A stretch of DNA of 64,000 bases from [Clostridium] symbiosum (GCA_036419695.1 CP143946.1:1792001-1856000), one strand, 5' to 3'. Positions 17,287 through 25,979 are shown, counted from the stretch's first letter. Notes: generated from the letters alone by a model not told the origin. Numbers and translations: made by a program.

Positions 17287-18381
17287 ATGGAGGATCTGCG
17301 GAAAGTCATCTTAATCGTGGATGACATTGAGCTGAACAGAGCCATTTTAAAAGAACTGTTTTATCAGAGCTATCGTGTGGAAGAGGCCGGTAACGGGATC
17401 GAGGCCTTGAAAGCAATTGAAAAATATGGAGATCAGATCGCCATTATCCTGCTCGATATTGTAATGCCTGAACTGGATGGATTTGGTGTCCTGAAGGAAC
17501 TGAAACGCCATTACAAGAACAAGAAATACCCAGTTTTCTTTATCACGGCGGAAGATTCGGAAGAGATTATCAACAGAGGCTATGATATGGGAGTCGACGA
17601 TGTAATCAATAAACCGTTTAATCCCAGTATTATCAGACGCCGTGTGAAGAATACGATAGAGCTTTATGAGAGACGTTTCCGGATGGAAAGCATCATAGAG
17701 GGGCAGACCAGAAAGATTAAAGAACAGGCAGAGAAACTCCGCGAGACCAGCCTTGCAATGGTCGATACGCTCAGCACGGTAATCGAGTTCCGTGACTGTG
17801 AATCGGGAGAACATGTAAAGAGGATCAGGACAACATCCAAAGTGCTGATGGAGGCTCTTGGCGAGGCGGATCCGGCTTACCGGTTTCCAGCGGCCACGGT
17901 TGAGGAGATATCGGTCGCATCGGCCATGCACGATGTGGGCAAGATAGCTATTCCGGATCATATCCTGAACAAGCCGGGCAGACTCACCGTGGAAGAATTT
18001 GAAATTATGAAGGAGCACACGGTAAAGGGCTGCGAGATCCTGCAAAGTGTGGATATTCTCAGAAATTCAGATTCATTTGTATACTATTACGATATCTGCC
18101 GCTGGCATCATGAAAAATGGGACGGCAGAGGATATCCGGACGGTCTCAAGGGAGACGAAATTCCAATCTGGGCACAGGTAGTGGCTCTGGCGGACTGTTA
18201 TGACGCCCTTGTAAGCGAACGCGTTTATAAACCGGCCTACAGTCACGAGAAGGCGCTGGAGATGATACAGGGAGGCGAGTGCGGCCAGTTTAACCCGGCC
18301 CTTTTGAAGGCATTTGCCGAAGTATCCGACATCTTGAAGCAGCAGGGTGGCGACAAGAACAGGTCGGAGGCGGATCAATAA
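17287..18381 (+). CDS. Response regulator with HD-GYP phosphodiesterase output
   Basis: 364 residues: receiver domain (1-125) with phospho-acceptor D57 in LLDIVMPELDG and acidic pair D12/D13; a helical linker; and an HD-GYP domain (about 155-350) with HD at 215-216 (MHDVGKIAIPD), HHE at 274-276 and GYP at 282-284. HD-GYP domains hydrolyse cyclic di-GMP; the metal-binding residues look intact. Together with the Hpt protein it should link an unseen kinase to cyclic di-GMP turnover. Confidence 0.9.
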   Translation: MEDLRKVILIVDDIELNRAILKELFYQSYRVEEAGNGIEALKAIEKYGDQIAIILLDIVMPELDGFGVLKELKRHYKNKKYPVFFITAEDSEEIINRGYDMGVDDVINKPFNPSIIRRRVKNTIELYERRFRMESIIEGQTRKIKEQAEKLRETSLAMVDTLSTVIEFRDCESGEHVKRIRTTSKVLMEALGEADPAYRFPAATVEEISVASAMHDVGKIAIPDHILNKPGRLTVEEFEIMKEHTVKGCEILQSVDILRNSDSFVYYYDICRWHHEKWDGRGYPDGLKGDEIPIWAQVVALADCYDALVSERVYKPAYSHEKALEMIQGGECGQFNPALLKAFAEVSDILKQQGGDKNRSEADQ

Positions 18382-18404
18382 ACGGTTTTATTTTAGAGAG
18401 AATG

Positions 18405-18433
18405 GAAGCAGACAGTGGTCTGCTTCTTTTTTT
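18405..18433 (+). terminator. Rho-independent terminator after the HD-GYP gene
   Basis: GAAGCAGAC (18405-18413), AGTG loop, GTCTGCTTC (18418-18426), then seven T. Confidence 0.92.
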
Positions 18434-18436
18434 GAT

Positions 18437-18472
18437 TGGCAATGAAAAGTTCCCGAAGCGTGCTTTTCGTTG
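18437..18472 (+). repeat. 36-bp intergenic hairpin repeat, copy A
   Basis: Runs from TTGGCAATGAAAAGTTC to CTTTTCGTTG. CAATGAAAAG and CTTTTCGTTG form a 10-bp stem with one G-U pair. It is near-identical to 20327-20362 and directly follows a terminator, as that copy does. Confidence 0.8.
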
Positions 18473-18629
18473 CTTCGGCGTTCTGTGCGCGGCAGGTTTT
18501 ACGGACCGGCAGCCTGACCTTATTACGTTTATCCGGTATGATTTTTACATAATTAAATGTTCTGAAAAAGACTTAATAAAAAAGAAAAGAAACGTAAAGA
18601 AAAATACGAAAATTGAAAGATTCTGACAC

Positions 18630-18658
18630 TGGACAAAATTGCCAGTATTTCTTATCAT
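18630..18658 (+). promoter_or_regulatory. Sigma-A promoter for the flotillin gene
   Basis: TGGACA (18630-18635), 17-bp spacer, TATCAT (18653-18658), 50 bp before the start codon. Confidence 0.7.
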
Positions 18659-18708
18659 ATAAGTAACAGCATTTTACAAAAAACGACAAAGTGGAGAGGG
18701 GTAAATGT

Positions 18709-20286
18709 ATGGAGAATTTTGGTACACTTATTATTATTGCAGTGGTTGCAGTCCTAATCATCGGTATCTTTGCAGGCGGCTACGTGAAAGCTCCGCCGGA
18801 CAAGGCATTCCTGATTTCCGGCCTGAAAAAGGAACCCAGAATCCTGATCGGAAAAGCAGGTATCCGGATTCCGTTTCTGGAGAGACTGGACAGACTGTAT
18901 CTGGGGCAGATGACGGTGGACATTAAGACGGACACCTACATTCCGACCAACGACTTTATCAACGTTATGGTGGATGCCGTGGCCAAGATACGTATCTCGG
19001 AAGACCCGGTTAAGATGAAACTGGCGGCCAGAAACTTCTTAAATAAGAACCAGGATCAGATTGCGGCGGATTTGACGGATTCCTTACAGGGTAATATGCG
19101 TGAAATCATAGGAACTCTTTCTCTGCGCGCCATCAATACGGATCGCGATTCATTCTCCGATCAGGTAATGGAAAAAGCGTCAAAGGATATGGAGAAGCTG
19201 GGAATTGAAATTCTTTCCTGCAATATTCAGAACGTGGAAGACGAGCATGGGCTGATTCAGGACATGGGTATGGATAACACCAGTAAGATTAGAAAAGAGG
19301 CATCCATTGCGAAGGCCGAGGCGGAGCGTGATATCGCCATCGCCCAGGCGGCGGCCGACAAGGCGGCCAATGACGCAAGGGTACTGGCCGAGACCGAGAT
19401 TGCAAAGAAAAATACGGAGCTTGACATCAAAAGGGCCGAACTGAAGACCAATGCTGATACAAAGAAGGCGGAGGCCGATGCCGCATACGAGATTCAGAGC
19501 CAGGAACAGCAGAAGACCATCCAGATTGCGACTGTAAATGCCCAGATTGCCAAGGCGGAGAGAGAAGCGGAGCTGCGCCGCCAGGAAGTGGAAGTACAGC
19601 AGCAGGCCCTGGAAGCGGAGATTAACAAAACGGCCGATGCTGAGCGCTACCGCGTGGAGCAGGAGGCAGCTGCCCAGCTGACCAAACGCCAGAGAGAGGC
19701 CGAAGCAAAGAAATACGAGCAGGAGAAAGAAGCCGAGGCGAGGAAAGCACTCGCAGATGCGGCAAGATACAGCGCAGAGCAGGAGGCGGAGGGGATCCGC
19801 GCCAAAGGTGAAGCGGAGGCATCCGCCATTGAGGCAAAAGCCAAGGCGGAGGCGGAAGGTATGCAGAAGAAGGCAGAGGCGTTCAAACTCTATAACAATG
19901 CCGCCATTATTCAGATGCTGGTTGAAATTCTGCCGGATATGGCAGCTCAGGTATCCAAATCCGTGGAGCAGATTGATAAGATTACGATCTTTGGAGGAGG
20001 CTCCGGGAGTGATGGTGTGCAGAGTATCTCCGACTATGTGCCGATAGGAATGGCCAAAACATTCGAGACAATCAAAGAAGCCACCGGCGTCGATCTGGCG
20101 GAGGTAATCCGCGGCGAGACATATGATGCCAAGGTCAACCGGAACATCAGCATCTCTGATATTCCGGAACTGAAGGCTACGCTGGAAGTGCAGAAGGAGA
20201 CAGAGAAGAAAGAAACTGTTGAAACGGAACCGGCAACAAATGACCGGATAAAATCCGTCGTGCCTGAAGAGGGGACGTCACGATAA
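18709..20286 (+). CDS. Flotillin-like SPFH-domain membrane protein
   Basis: 525 residues from the ATG at 18709, preceded by GGAGAGGGG. One N-terminal membrane helix (about 5-22) is followed by an SPFH/band-7 domain (about 25-210) and a long Ala/Glu/Lys-rich coiled coil (about 215-400). The C-terminal segment contains FETIKEATGVDLAEVIRGE, typical of bacterial flotillins (FloT/YqiK type). Flotillins scaffold membrane microdomains. It is a single-gene unit with its own promoter and terminator, bracketed by two copies of the 36-bp hairpin repeat. No NfeD partner is adjacent, which is unusual for bacterial flotillins. Confidence 0.9.
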   Translation: MENFGTLIIIAVVAVLIIGIFAGGYVKAPPDKAFLISGLKKEPRILIGKAGIRIPFLERLDRLYLGQMTVDIKTDTYIPTNDFINVMVDAVAKIRISEDPVKMKLAARNFLNKNQDQIAADLTDSLQGNMREIIGTLSLRAINTDRDSFSDQVMEKASKDMEKLGIEILSCNIQNVEDEHGLIQDMGMDNTSKIRKEASIAKAEAERDIAIAQAAADKAANDARVLAETEIAKKNTELDIKRAELKTNADTKKAEADAAYEIQSQEQQKTIQIATVNAQIAKAEREAELRRQEVEVQQQALEAEINKTADAERYRVEQEAAAQLTKRQREAEAKKYEQEKEAEARKALADAARYSAEQEAEGIRAKGEAEASAIEAKAKAEAEGMQKKAEAFKLYNNAAIIQMLVEILPDMAAQVSKSVEQIDKITIFGGGSGSDGVQSISDYVPIGMAKTFETIKEATGVDLAEVIRGETYDAKVNRNISISDIPELKATLEVQKETEKKETVETEPATNDRIKSVVPEEGTSR

Positions 20287-20291
20287 GAGTA

Positions 20292-20317
20292 AGCGCCTGC
20301 CGGTTCCGGCAGGCGCT
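20292..20317 (+). terminator. Hairpin terminator after flotillin gene
   Basis: AGCGCCTGCCG (20292-20302), GTTC loop, CGGCAGGCGCT (20307-20317); the T-run is weak. Confidence 0.75.
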
Positions 20318-20326
20318 CTGATTGAG

Positions 20327-20362
20327 TGGCAATGAAAAGTTCGCGAAGCGTGCTTTTCGTTG
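20327..20362 (+). repeat. 36-bp intergenic hairpin repeat, copy B
   Basis: Matches copy A at 18437-18472 with a C/G change in the loop and one change at the left edge. The 16-nt segment CGTGCTTTTCGTTGTT also occurs inverted at 40966-40981 in the nrdD leader. Confidence 0.8.
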
Positions 20363-20421
20363 TTTTAGACCAGTAAGGCAAAGCCTGTATTGTAAAAGCA
20401 TAGGAAAAAGTCAGGAAACTA

Positions 20422-20532
20422 TTGTCCGGCGTCGCAAAAAAAATTATAATGGAGATAGCGTCTTATAGAAAGAGAGGAGTGGAGCAGGCAAATAAAATTT
20501 CTATTGACTTGCCCCCAAAAACCTAGTATCAT
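20422..20532 (+). promoter_or_regulatory. Two tandem promoters for the purine operon
   Basis: P1: TTGTCC (20422-20427), 17 bp, TATAAT (20445-20450). P2: TTGACT (20504-20509), 17 bp, TATCAT (20527-20532). P2 sits at the edge of an A+T-rich leader of about 150 nt. Confidence 0.65.
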
Positions 20533-20576
20533 TACTAATAAGTAATAGTACTTTAATTAAATATACTTATAAGTAC
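20531..20576 (+). promoter_or_regulatory. Dyad cluster at the start of the purE leader
   Basis: ATTACT-AATA-AGTAAT (20531-20546), the self-complementary TACTTATAAGTA (20564-20575) and GTACTT (20548) / AAGTAC (20571) lie within 46 bp just after P2. They could be operator sites or an RNA switch. No guanine or adenine riboswitch core was recognised. Confidence 0.4.
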
Positions 20577-20682
20577 AACTAATAAATTTATTATCAAACA
20601 GTAATGAATTATTCTGCACATACCGCAGAGTAACTGCAAATGAAAATCCAGAAGATAAACAAGCAGAAAAGGAGAACAAACA

Positions 20683-21201
20683 ATGGCTAAAGTAGGAATT
20701 GTAATGGGAAGTGACTCTGATATGCCTGTAATGGCCCAGGCAGCGGATTTCCTGGAGAAGATGGGAATTGATTTTGAGATGACGGTAATTTCAGCCCACA
20801 GGGAGCCTGATGTATTTTTTAAATATGCCAAGTCCGCTGAGGAGAGGGGCTATAAAGTAATTATTGCCGGTGCCGGGAAAGCTGCCCATCTGCCGGGAAT
20901 GTGTGCCGCCCTGTTCCAGATGCCGGTTATCGGTATTCCGATGAAGACCTCTGATTTAGGCGGAGTTGATTCTCTTTATTCTATCGTACAGATGCCGTCC
21001 GGTATCCCGGTTGCAACGGTTGCCATTAACGGCGGAAAGAATGCGGGAATCCTGGCTGCCAAGATCCTGGCCACATCCGATCCGGAACTGCTTCAGAAGT
21101 TAAAAGACTACTCCGAAGAGATGAAGAATGAAGTAGTTGCGAAAGCGGAGAAATTGGATCAGATTGGTTACAAAGAGTATGTAGCCCAGATGAAGAAATA
21201 A
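20683..21201 (+). CDS. purE: 5-(carboxyamino)imidazole ribonucleotide mutase
   Basis: 172 residues; GIVMGSDSDMPVM at the N-terminus and SAHREPD and AGAGKAAHLPGM motifs are those of PurE. It carries out the carboxylation or mutase step giving CAIR in purine synthesis. AAAAGGAGAA precedes the ATG. It is first gene of purE-purM-purN-purD; no purK-like gene is seen here, which is compatible with a class II PurE, but absence from the window is not proof. Confidence 0.93.
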   Translation: MAKVGIVMGSDSDMPVMAQAADFLEKMGIDFEMTVISAHREPDVFFKYAKSAEERGYKVIIAGAGKAAHLPGMCAALFQMPVIGIPMKTSDLGGVDSLYSIVQMPSGIPVATVAINGGKNAGILAAKILATSDPELLQKLKDYSEEMKNEVVAKAEKLDQIGYKEYVAQMKK

Positions 21202-21285
21202 GCGTACCTGTTTGGAAGAGCATATAGAGCGAAAACTAAGAAGTTGAAAATAGAACAGTGAATTCAAAGATACTGGAGGAAAAAG

Positions 21286-22317
21286 ATGGATTACAAGAAC
21301 GCCGGAGTTGATATTGAAGCTGGATACAAATCAGTTGAGCTGATGAAAGAACATGTAAAAGGAACCATGAGACCGGAAGTAATGGGAGGCCTGGGAGGAT
21401 TTTCAGGAGCTTTCTCCGCCGCTGCTTTTAAAGAGATGGATGAGCCGGTGCTGCTGTCGGGAACCGATGGTGTGGGAACAAAGTTAAAACTTGCTTTCCT
21501 GATGGATAAACATGATACGGTCGGCATCGACTGTGTTGCCATGTGTGTCAACGACGTGGCATGTGCAGGCGGCGAGCCCCTGTTTTTCCTGGATTACATT
21601 GCCTGTGGCAAGAATGTGCCTGAGAAAATCGCAACCATCGTAAGCGGCGTTGCGGAAGGCTGTAAGCAGTCGGGCGCGGCCCTTGTAGGCGGCGAGACGG
21701 CTGAAATGCCTGGATTTTATCCGGAGGATGAGTACGATCTGGCAGGTTTTGCGGTTGGCGCGGTAGATAAAAAGGATCTGATTACGGGTGAAAACCTGGA
21801 GGCCGGTGACGTCCTCATCGGAATGGCATCCTCAGGCGTGCACAGCAACGGTTTTTCCCTTGTCCGTAAGGTATTTGAGAACGAACTGACGACAGAAGGG
21901 CTGAATACTTATTATGAGGAGCTGAACGCCACACTGGGCGAGGCCCTGATTGCCCCGACTAAAATTTATGTAAAAGCGCTTAAATCGGTCAAAGAAGCCG
22001 GCGTCACAATAAAAGCGTGCAGCCATATCACAGGCGGCGGATTCTACGAGAATATTCCGCGTATGTTAAAGGAAGGAACACGCGCCGTAGTGAAGAAAGA
22101 CAGCTACGAAGTTCCTGCCATCTTCAGACTTCTGGCGAAGAAGGGCAATATTGAAGAAGAGATGATGTACAATACCTATAATATGGGCCTTGGAATGATT
22201 ATGGCAGTCGCTCCCGCTGATGTGGATAAGACGATGGAAGCGGTAAAGGCAGCCGGAGAGACCCCGTATATTGTAGGCTCCATTGAAGCCGGTGAAAAGG
22301 GAGTAACCTTATGCTGA
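21286..22317 (+). CDS. purM: Phosphoribosylformylglycinamidine cyclo-ligase (AIR synthetase)
   Basis: 343 residues. The start YKNAGVDIEAGYKSVELMK, the SGTDGVGTKLKLAF ATP-site segment, VGGETAEMPGFY and HITGGGFYENIPRM are diagnostic of PurM. It closes FGAM to AIR using ATP. It sits 84 bp after purE with GGAGGAAAAAG upstream and overlaps purN by 7 bp, so purM and purN are translationally coupled. Confidence 0.95.
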   Translation: MDYKNAGVDIEAGYKSVELMKEHVKGTMRPEVMGGLGGFSGAFSAAAFKEMDEPVLLSGTDGVGTKLKLAFLMDKHDTVGIDCVAMCVNDVACAGGEPLFFLDYIACGKNVPEKIATIVSGVAEGCKQSGAALVGGETAEMPGFYPEDEYDLAGFAVGAVDKKDLITGENLEAGDVLIGMASSGVHSNGFSLVRKVFENELTTEGLNTYYEELNATLGEALIAPTKIYVKALKSVKEAGVTIKACSHITGGGFYENIPRMLKEGTRAVVKKDSYEVPAIFRLLAKKGNIEEEMMYNTYNMGLGMIMAVAPADVDKTMEAVKAAGETPYIVGSIEAGEKGVTLC

Positions 22318-22910
22318 GGGTAGGCGTGCTGGTTTCCGGCGGGGGAACCAACTTACAGGCCATATTGGATGCCATCGACGGCGGGAGCATTGTGGGGGCC
22401 GAGGTGGTGGCCGTAATCAGCAACAATGAGAATGCCTATGCCATAGAGAGGGCCAGGAACCACAAGATTCCGGCTTTTATCGTTTCACCGAAAGCATACG
22501 GCAGCAGGGAAGAGTTTAACAACGCCCTGCTTGAGACAGTGAATGCCTGCAAAGTGGATCTGATTGTCCTGGCCGGTTTCCTTGTAAAGATACCAGAGGC
22601 GATGATTGCTGCATATAAAAACAGGATTATCAATATTCATCCGTCTTTAATCCCGTCTTTCTGCGGCGTCGGTTTCTACGGGCTGAAGGTTCATGAGGCG
22701 GCCCTTAAACGCGGGGTCAAGGTGACGGGCGCTACGGTTCATTACGTGGATGAGGGAACTGATACCGGTCCCATCCTTCTTCAGAAAGCGGTGGAGGTCA
22801 GGGCAGGAGATACGCCGGAGATACTCCAGAGGCGCGTTATGGAGGAAGCGGAATGGGTAATTCTTCCCCAGGCAATCAACATGATAGCGAATAATATACA
22901 GGCCATATAA
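22311..22910 (+). CDS. purN: Phosphoribosylglycinamide formyltransferase
   Basis: 199 residues. LVSGGGTNLQAILD near the N-terminus, NIHPSLIPSFCG with catalytic Asn/His, and VHYVDEGTDTGPIL with the catalytic Asp mark PurN. It transfers formyl from 10-formyl-tetrahydrofolate to GAR. The start codon overlaps the purM end. Confidence 0.95.
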   Translation: MLRVGVLVSGGGTNLQAILDAIDGGSIVGAEVVAVISNNENAYAIERARNHKIPAFIVSPKAYGSREEFNNALLETVNACKVDLIVLAGFLVKIPEAMIAAYKNRIINIHPSLIPSFCGVGFYGLKVHEAALKRGVKVTGATVHYVDEGTDTGPILLQKAVEVRAGDTPEILQRRVMEEAEWVILPQAINMIANNIQAI

Positions 22911-22929
22911 GGTAAGGAGACAGGAGATA

Positions 22930-24204
22930 ATGAAGATTCTAATCGTTGGAGGCGGCGGCCGTGAGCATGCCATCGCCTGGAAGGTAGCCCAGAGCAAGAG
23001 AGCAGATAAGATTTACTGTGCACCCGGCAATGCGGGAATTGCTGAATATGCGGAGTGCATAGAGATCGGAGCTATGGAATTCGACAAGCTGGCGGCATTT
23101 GCAAAGGAAAATGCCATCGACCTGACGATTATCGGTATGGATGATCCTCTGGTCGGCGGCATTGTGGATGTATTCGAGGCAGAAGGCTTAAAAGTATTCG
23201 GCCCGAGAAAAAATGCGGCTATCCTGGAGGGTTCCAAAGCATTTTCCAAGGATTTGATGAAGAAATACAACATTCCGACAGCTGGTTACGAGACTTTTGA
23301 CGATCCGGAGAAAGCGCTTTCCTACCTGAAGACAGCCGAGATGCCTATCGTACTGAAGGCGGATGGCCTGGCTCTTGGAAAAGGCGTGCTGATCTGCAAC
23401 ACTCACGAGGAGGCAGAGGCCGGAGTGAGAGAGATCATGATGGATAAGAAATTTGGTTCCGCAGGAAACCAGATGGTGGTTGAGGAATTTATGACAGGCC
23501 GCGAAGTTTCCGTTCTCTCTTTTGTAGACGGAAATACAATCAAAATCATGACATCCGCCCAGGATCACAAACGTGCCAAGGACGGCGACCAGGGATTGAA
23601 CACCGGCGGTATGGGGACCTTTTCCCCCAGTCCGTTCTACACGGAAGAAGTCGATGAATTCTGCCGTAAATATGTGTACCAGGCAACTGTGGATGCAATG
23701 AAAGCAGAGGGCAGGACCTTTAAGGGGATTATTTTCTTCGGCCTGATGCTGACCGAAAAGGGACCGAAGGTGCTGGAATACAATGCCCGTTTCGGAGATC
23801 CGGAAACCCAGGTTGTGCTTCCCCGTATGAAGAACGATATCGTGGATGTATTTGAAGCCTGCGTAGACGGAACACTGGATCAGATTGAACTGGAGTTTGA
23901 GAATAATGCGGCGGTCTGCGTCGTGCTCGCTTCCGACGGATATCCGGTAAAATACGAAAAAGGATTCAAGATCAAAGGCCTTGATACGTTCAAGGAAAAA
24001 GAGGGTTATTATGTGTTCCATGCCGGTTCCAAATTCGATGCCGACGGCGATATCGTGACAAACGGAGGCCGTGTGCTGGGCGTAACGGCAACCGGAAAAG
24101 ATTTGAAGGATGCCAGAGCCAACGCTTATAAGGCGACGGAATGGATCGAGTTTGATAATAAGTATATGAGACATGATATTGGTAAGGCGATTGATGAGGT
24201 TTAA
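22930..24204 (+). CDS. purD: Phosphoribosylamine-glycine ligase
   Basis: 424 residues with the PurD start MKILIVGGGGREHAIAW, ATP-grasp segments (VLKADGLALGKGVLI; VVEEFMTGREVSVLSF) and LEYNARFGDPETQ. It makes GAR from phosphoribosylamine and glycine. It follows purN by 19 bp with AAGGAGACAGGAG upstream. A 3' untranslated region of about 250 nt with repeated motifs precedes the operon's terminator at 24455. Confidence 0.95.
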   Translation: MKILIVGGGGREHAIAWKVAQSKRADKIYCAPGNAGIAEYAECIEIGAMEFDKLAAFAKENAIDLTIIGMDDPLVGGIVDVFEAEGLKVFGPRKNAAILEGSKAFSKDLMKKYNIPTAGYETFDDPEKALSYLKTAEMPIVLKADGLALGKGVLICNTHEEAEAGVREIMMDKKFGSAGNQMVVEEFMTGREVSVLSFVDGNTIKIMTSAQDHKRAKDGDQGLNTGGMGTFSPSPFYTEEVDEFCRKYVYQATVDAMKAEGRTFKGIIFFGLMLTEKGPKVLEYNARFGDPETQVVLPRMKNDIVDVFEACVDGTLDQIELEFENNAAVCVVLASDGYPVKYEKGFKIKGLDTFKEKEGYYVFHAGSKFDADGDIVTNGGRVLGVTATGKDLKDARANAYKATEWIEFDNKYMRHDIGKAIDEV

Positions 24205-24253
24205 AGAACGCGGTTAAAATGCTTCTTTAGAAATACAAAGGTAATATTAGATT

Positions 24254-24356
24254 ACATCGGTAACATACTGGGGAAAAACGCCATATTTTTTATAAATACA
24301 TCGGTAACATAGAGTCATGACATGACGGGGTGTGTTTGTAAATGTATCGGTAACAA
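24254..24356 (+). repeat. Three short direct repeats in the purD 3' untranslated region
   Basis: ATCGGTAACA occurs at 24256, 24300 and 24346, spaced 44 and 46 bp. The first two share 14 bases (ACATCGGTAACATA). Weaker AGGTAATAT variants lie at about 24240, 24382 and 24576. There is no gene between 24205 and 24636. Confidence 0.7.
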
Positions 24357-24454
24357 AGAGTGTCTGCTGTTTTGCAATAGAAAAGGTAATATAAGGATTG
24401 TTATCTTTTAAAAACAGCCTTGGCATGTTGGATGTTCTCAAAACATTTTATAGA

Positions 24455-24493
24455 GGAGCTGGAGACCGGGAGCAAGGTTTCCGGCTCCTTTTT
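24455..24493 (+). terminator. Rho-independent terminator of the purine operon
   Basis: GGAGCTGGAGACC (24455-24467) pairs with GGTTTCCGGCTCC (24476-24488, two wobble pairs), then TTTTT. Confidence 0.88.
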
Positions 24494-24620
24494 GTATGTT
24501 GTGTTGCGATGAGGGAAGGGTTGACTTAAAACTGCAAGTCTGGCTTTACATTGGTCTTCAAGTTGCGTGCAATGAAGGTAATATGTGTGCTTTTTTCAAT
24601 GCAGCGATTTGAAGCATAGC

Positions 24621-24647
24621 AATACATCTGGCAATGTCAGATGTATT
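24621..24647 (-). terminator. Perfect 10-bp hairpin at the end of the DUF3784-like gene
   Basis: AATACATCTG (24621-24630), 7-base loop, CAGATGTATT (24638-24647). It overlaps the gene's stop codon and closes the minus-strand unit. Confidence 0.6.
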
Positions 24648-24954
24648 GTGTTATACTGGATTTGCGGCTAATTTTTTTTGCCTGCTTTTCTGCCCGACAA
24701 GCTGGAACTTGTCGTGTTAGCCCTACACGGACAGCAAATGCTTCCGTGTCAATATATCCTGTGACTCCAATTACTATCGCTATTCCAAAGCAGAAAATGG
24801 AAAAACATCTGTTTAATCTTTTTTCATCGTACGTTGCCTTATCCTTGCTACTTGCAGTATTATATCCAGCGATAAGAAAACCGCCTTTGCCACGTGCAAA
24901 CACTATCCCCATTATTGCAAATATAACTGTAAGAATTATTATCACAATCATATA
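24637..24954 (-). CDS. Small membrane protein, DUF3784-like
   Basis: 105 residues from the ATG at 24954, which follows GAAGGAGG; longer starts lack a ribosome site. Helix one (MIVIIILTVIFAIMGIVFA) is followed by a GKGGFLIAGYNT motif typical of DUF3784 proteins, a charged segment KDKATYDEKRLNR and a second helix. Function is unknown. It lies 30 bp downstream of the TraX-like gene on the same strand, in A+T-rich DNA. Confidence 0.7.
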   Translation of the reverse strand, partial: YMIVIIILTVIFAIMGIVFARGKGGFLIAGYNTASSKDKATYDEKRLNRCFSIFCFGIAIVIGVTGYIDTEAFAVRVGLTRQVPACRAEKQAKKISRKSSITQYI

Positions 24955-24984
24955 ATTTGCCTCCTTCACAACTTCCAATATTTT

Positions 24985-25722
24985 TTAAAACAAAATGTTA
25001 ATATTCCCATACATCATCACTCTTATAATACCGATTATGATAAGATGTGTAGGATAGTAAATGTAGAAAAACCATTTTAACCATGTCGCTTTTCCACGCT
25101 GACCATTATATTGTTTCATCAATGGATAAACTAATATAACGAACATTTCAATTAGCCCATATACCTTGTTTACAAAGAAAATCGACACAACTGCATAGAG
25201 CAAAACCCAAACCATCATTCTGAACGTCTGTTTTCTTAAGTCTCCCCGATTTCTATAAATATCTATGATTGCCAATACAGCAATGCAGCTCCAATCTGCG
25301 GGAAAGGCACTCCATATTAAAAGAAAAATGATAACATTCTTCAACTCGTTATGTTTTAATTCGGTATCTTGAAGCCATAATACAAATACTGCTATAAATA
25401 GAGGGTACATCACGCTTGTCTGATTAAATATACCTGTTTTGAATGGAATAAAGCTATTTCCAAAAGCAAAGCAGTAAGCAAAATGTGAGATAACAGCAAA
25501 TATTCCTAATCTAAGCAAATATTTTTTCACATTATGCGTATAGTAATATCCCTCTGCAACAAAAAACCACATGATCGGTGCCGTCAGCCTTCCTAAAATA
25601 TGTAACACTATTGGTAAAGGCTGTGTCGGAAAAGCGGGATAAAACAAATCTGTGATATGGTCTATCGTCATAGCAATGATAGCTATTATTTTTAAATGAT
25701 TAGAATTTAATTTTTTCTCCAT
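24985..25722 (-). CDS. TraX-family membrane protein
   Basis: 245 residues from the ATG at 25722 (TGAGGATTGT upstream). Eight or so membrane helices, with MTIDHITDLFYP near the N-terminus, LGRLTAPIMWFFVAEGYYYT, and a C-terminal YYPTHLIIIGIIR. This is the TraX pattern, an acyltransferase-3-like family first known from F-pilin acetylation and widespread as a chromosomal gene in Firmicutes. Its substrate here is unknown. Base composition is clearly more A+T-rich than the flanks, consistent with transfer. Confidence 0.82.
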   Translation of the reverse strand: MEKKLNSNHLKIIAIIAMTIDHITDLFYPAFPTQPLPIVLHILGRLTAPIMWFFVAEGYYYTHNVKKYLLRLGIFAVISHFAYCFAFGNSFIPFKTGIFNQTSVMYPLFIAVFVLWLQDTELKHNELKNVIIFLLIWSAFPADWSCIAVLAIIDIYRNRGDLRKQTFRMMVWVLLYAVVSIFFVNKVYGLIEMFVILVYPLMKQYNGQRGKATWLKWFFYIYYPTHLIIIGIIRVMMYGNINILF

Positions 25723-25861
25723 ACAATCCTCACAAATTCCGATTTGTTGCTCTAAGTATAGCATACCACCACATAATCTACCACAAAAACTAAGGGGCAC
25801 GGCCACCGCCATACCCCATGTTTCTATTATTCCAACACCCTTTCAATTTCCTGCCTTCAAA

Positions 25862-25883
25862 TTGTTATCAGCGTTGATAACAA
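25862..25883. promoter_or_regulatory. Perfect inverted repeat upstream of the TraX-like gene
   Basis: TTGTTATCA (25862-25870), GCGT, TGATAACAA (25875-25883). It is 140 bp upstream of the traX-like start and 97 bp beyond the truncated lysR gene; it could be an operator or a weak terminator. Confidence 0.5.
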
Positions 25884-25979
25884 CAGCACCAAGCCGAGGA
25901 TAGCTGTGGCACTCCACAAGAAACATGATTGATTATCGCCCTGTAACGCAAGCTGCTCAGGCCGAAATTCCAAAAACAT

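Noticed and set aside
20533..20682. Purine riboswitch before purE
   Set aside because: The conserved core and loop-loop elements of the guanine/adenine aptamer could not be found.
23188..24174. 328-codon minus-strand frame inside purD
   Set aside because: Antisense to purD, which has complete ATP-grasp motifs; no ribosome site.
24254..24356. Possible CRISPR array
   Set aside because: Repeats are only 10-14 bp, three copies, uneven and degenerate; no cas genes in the window.
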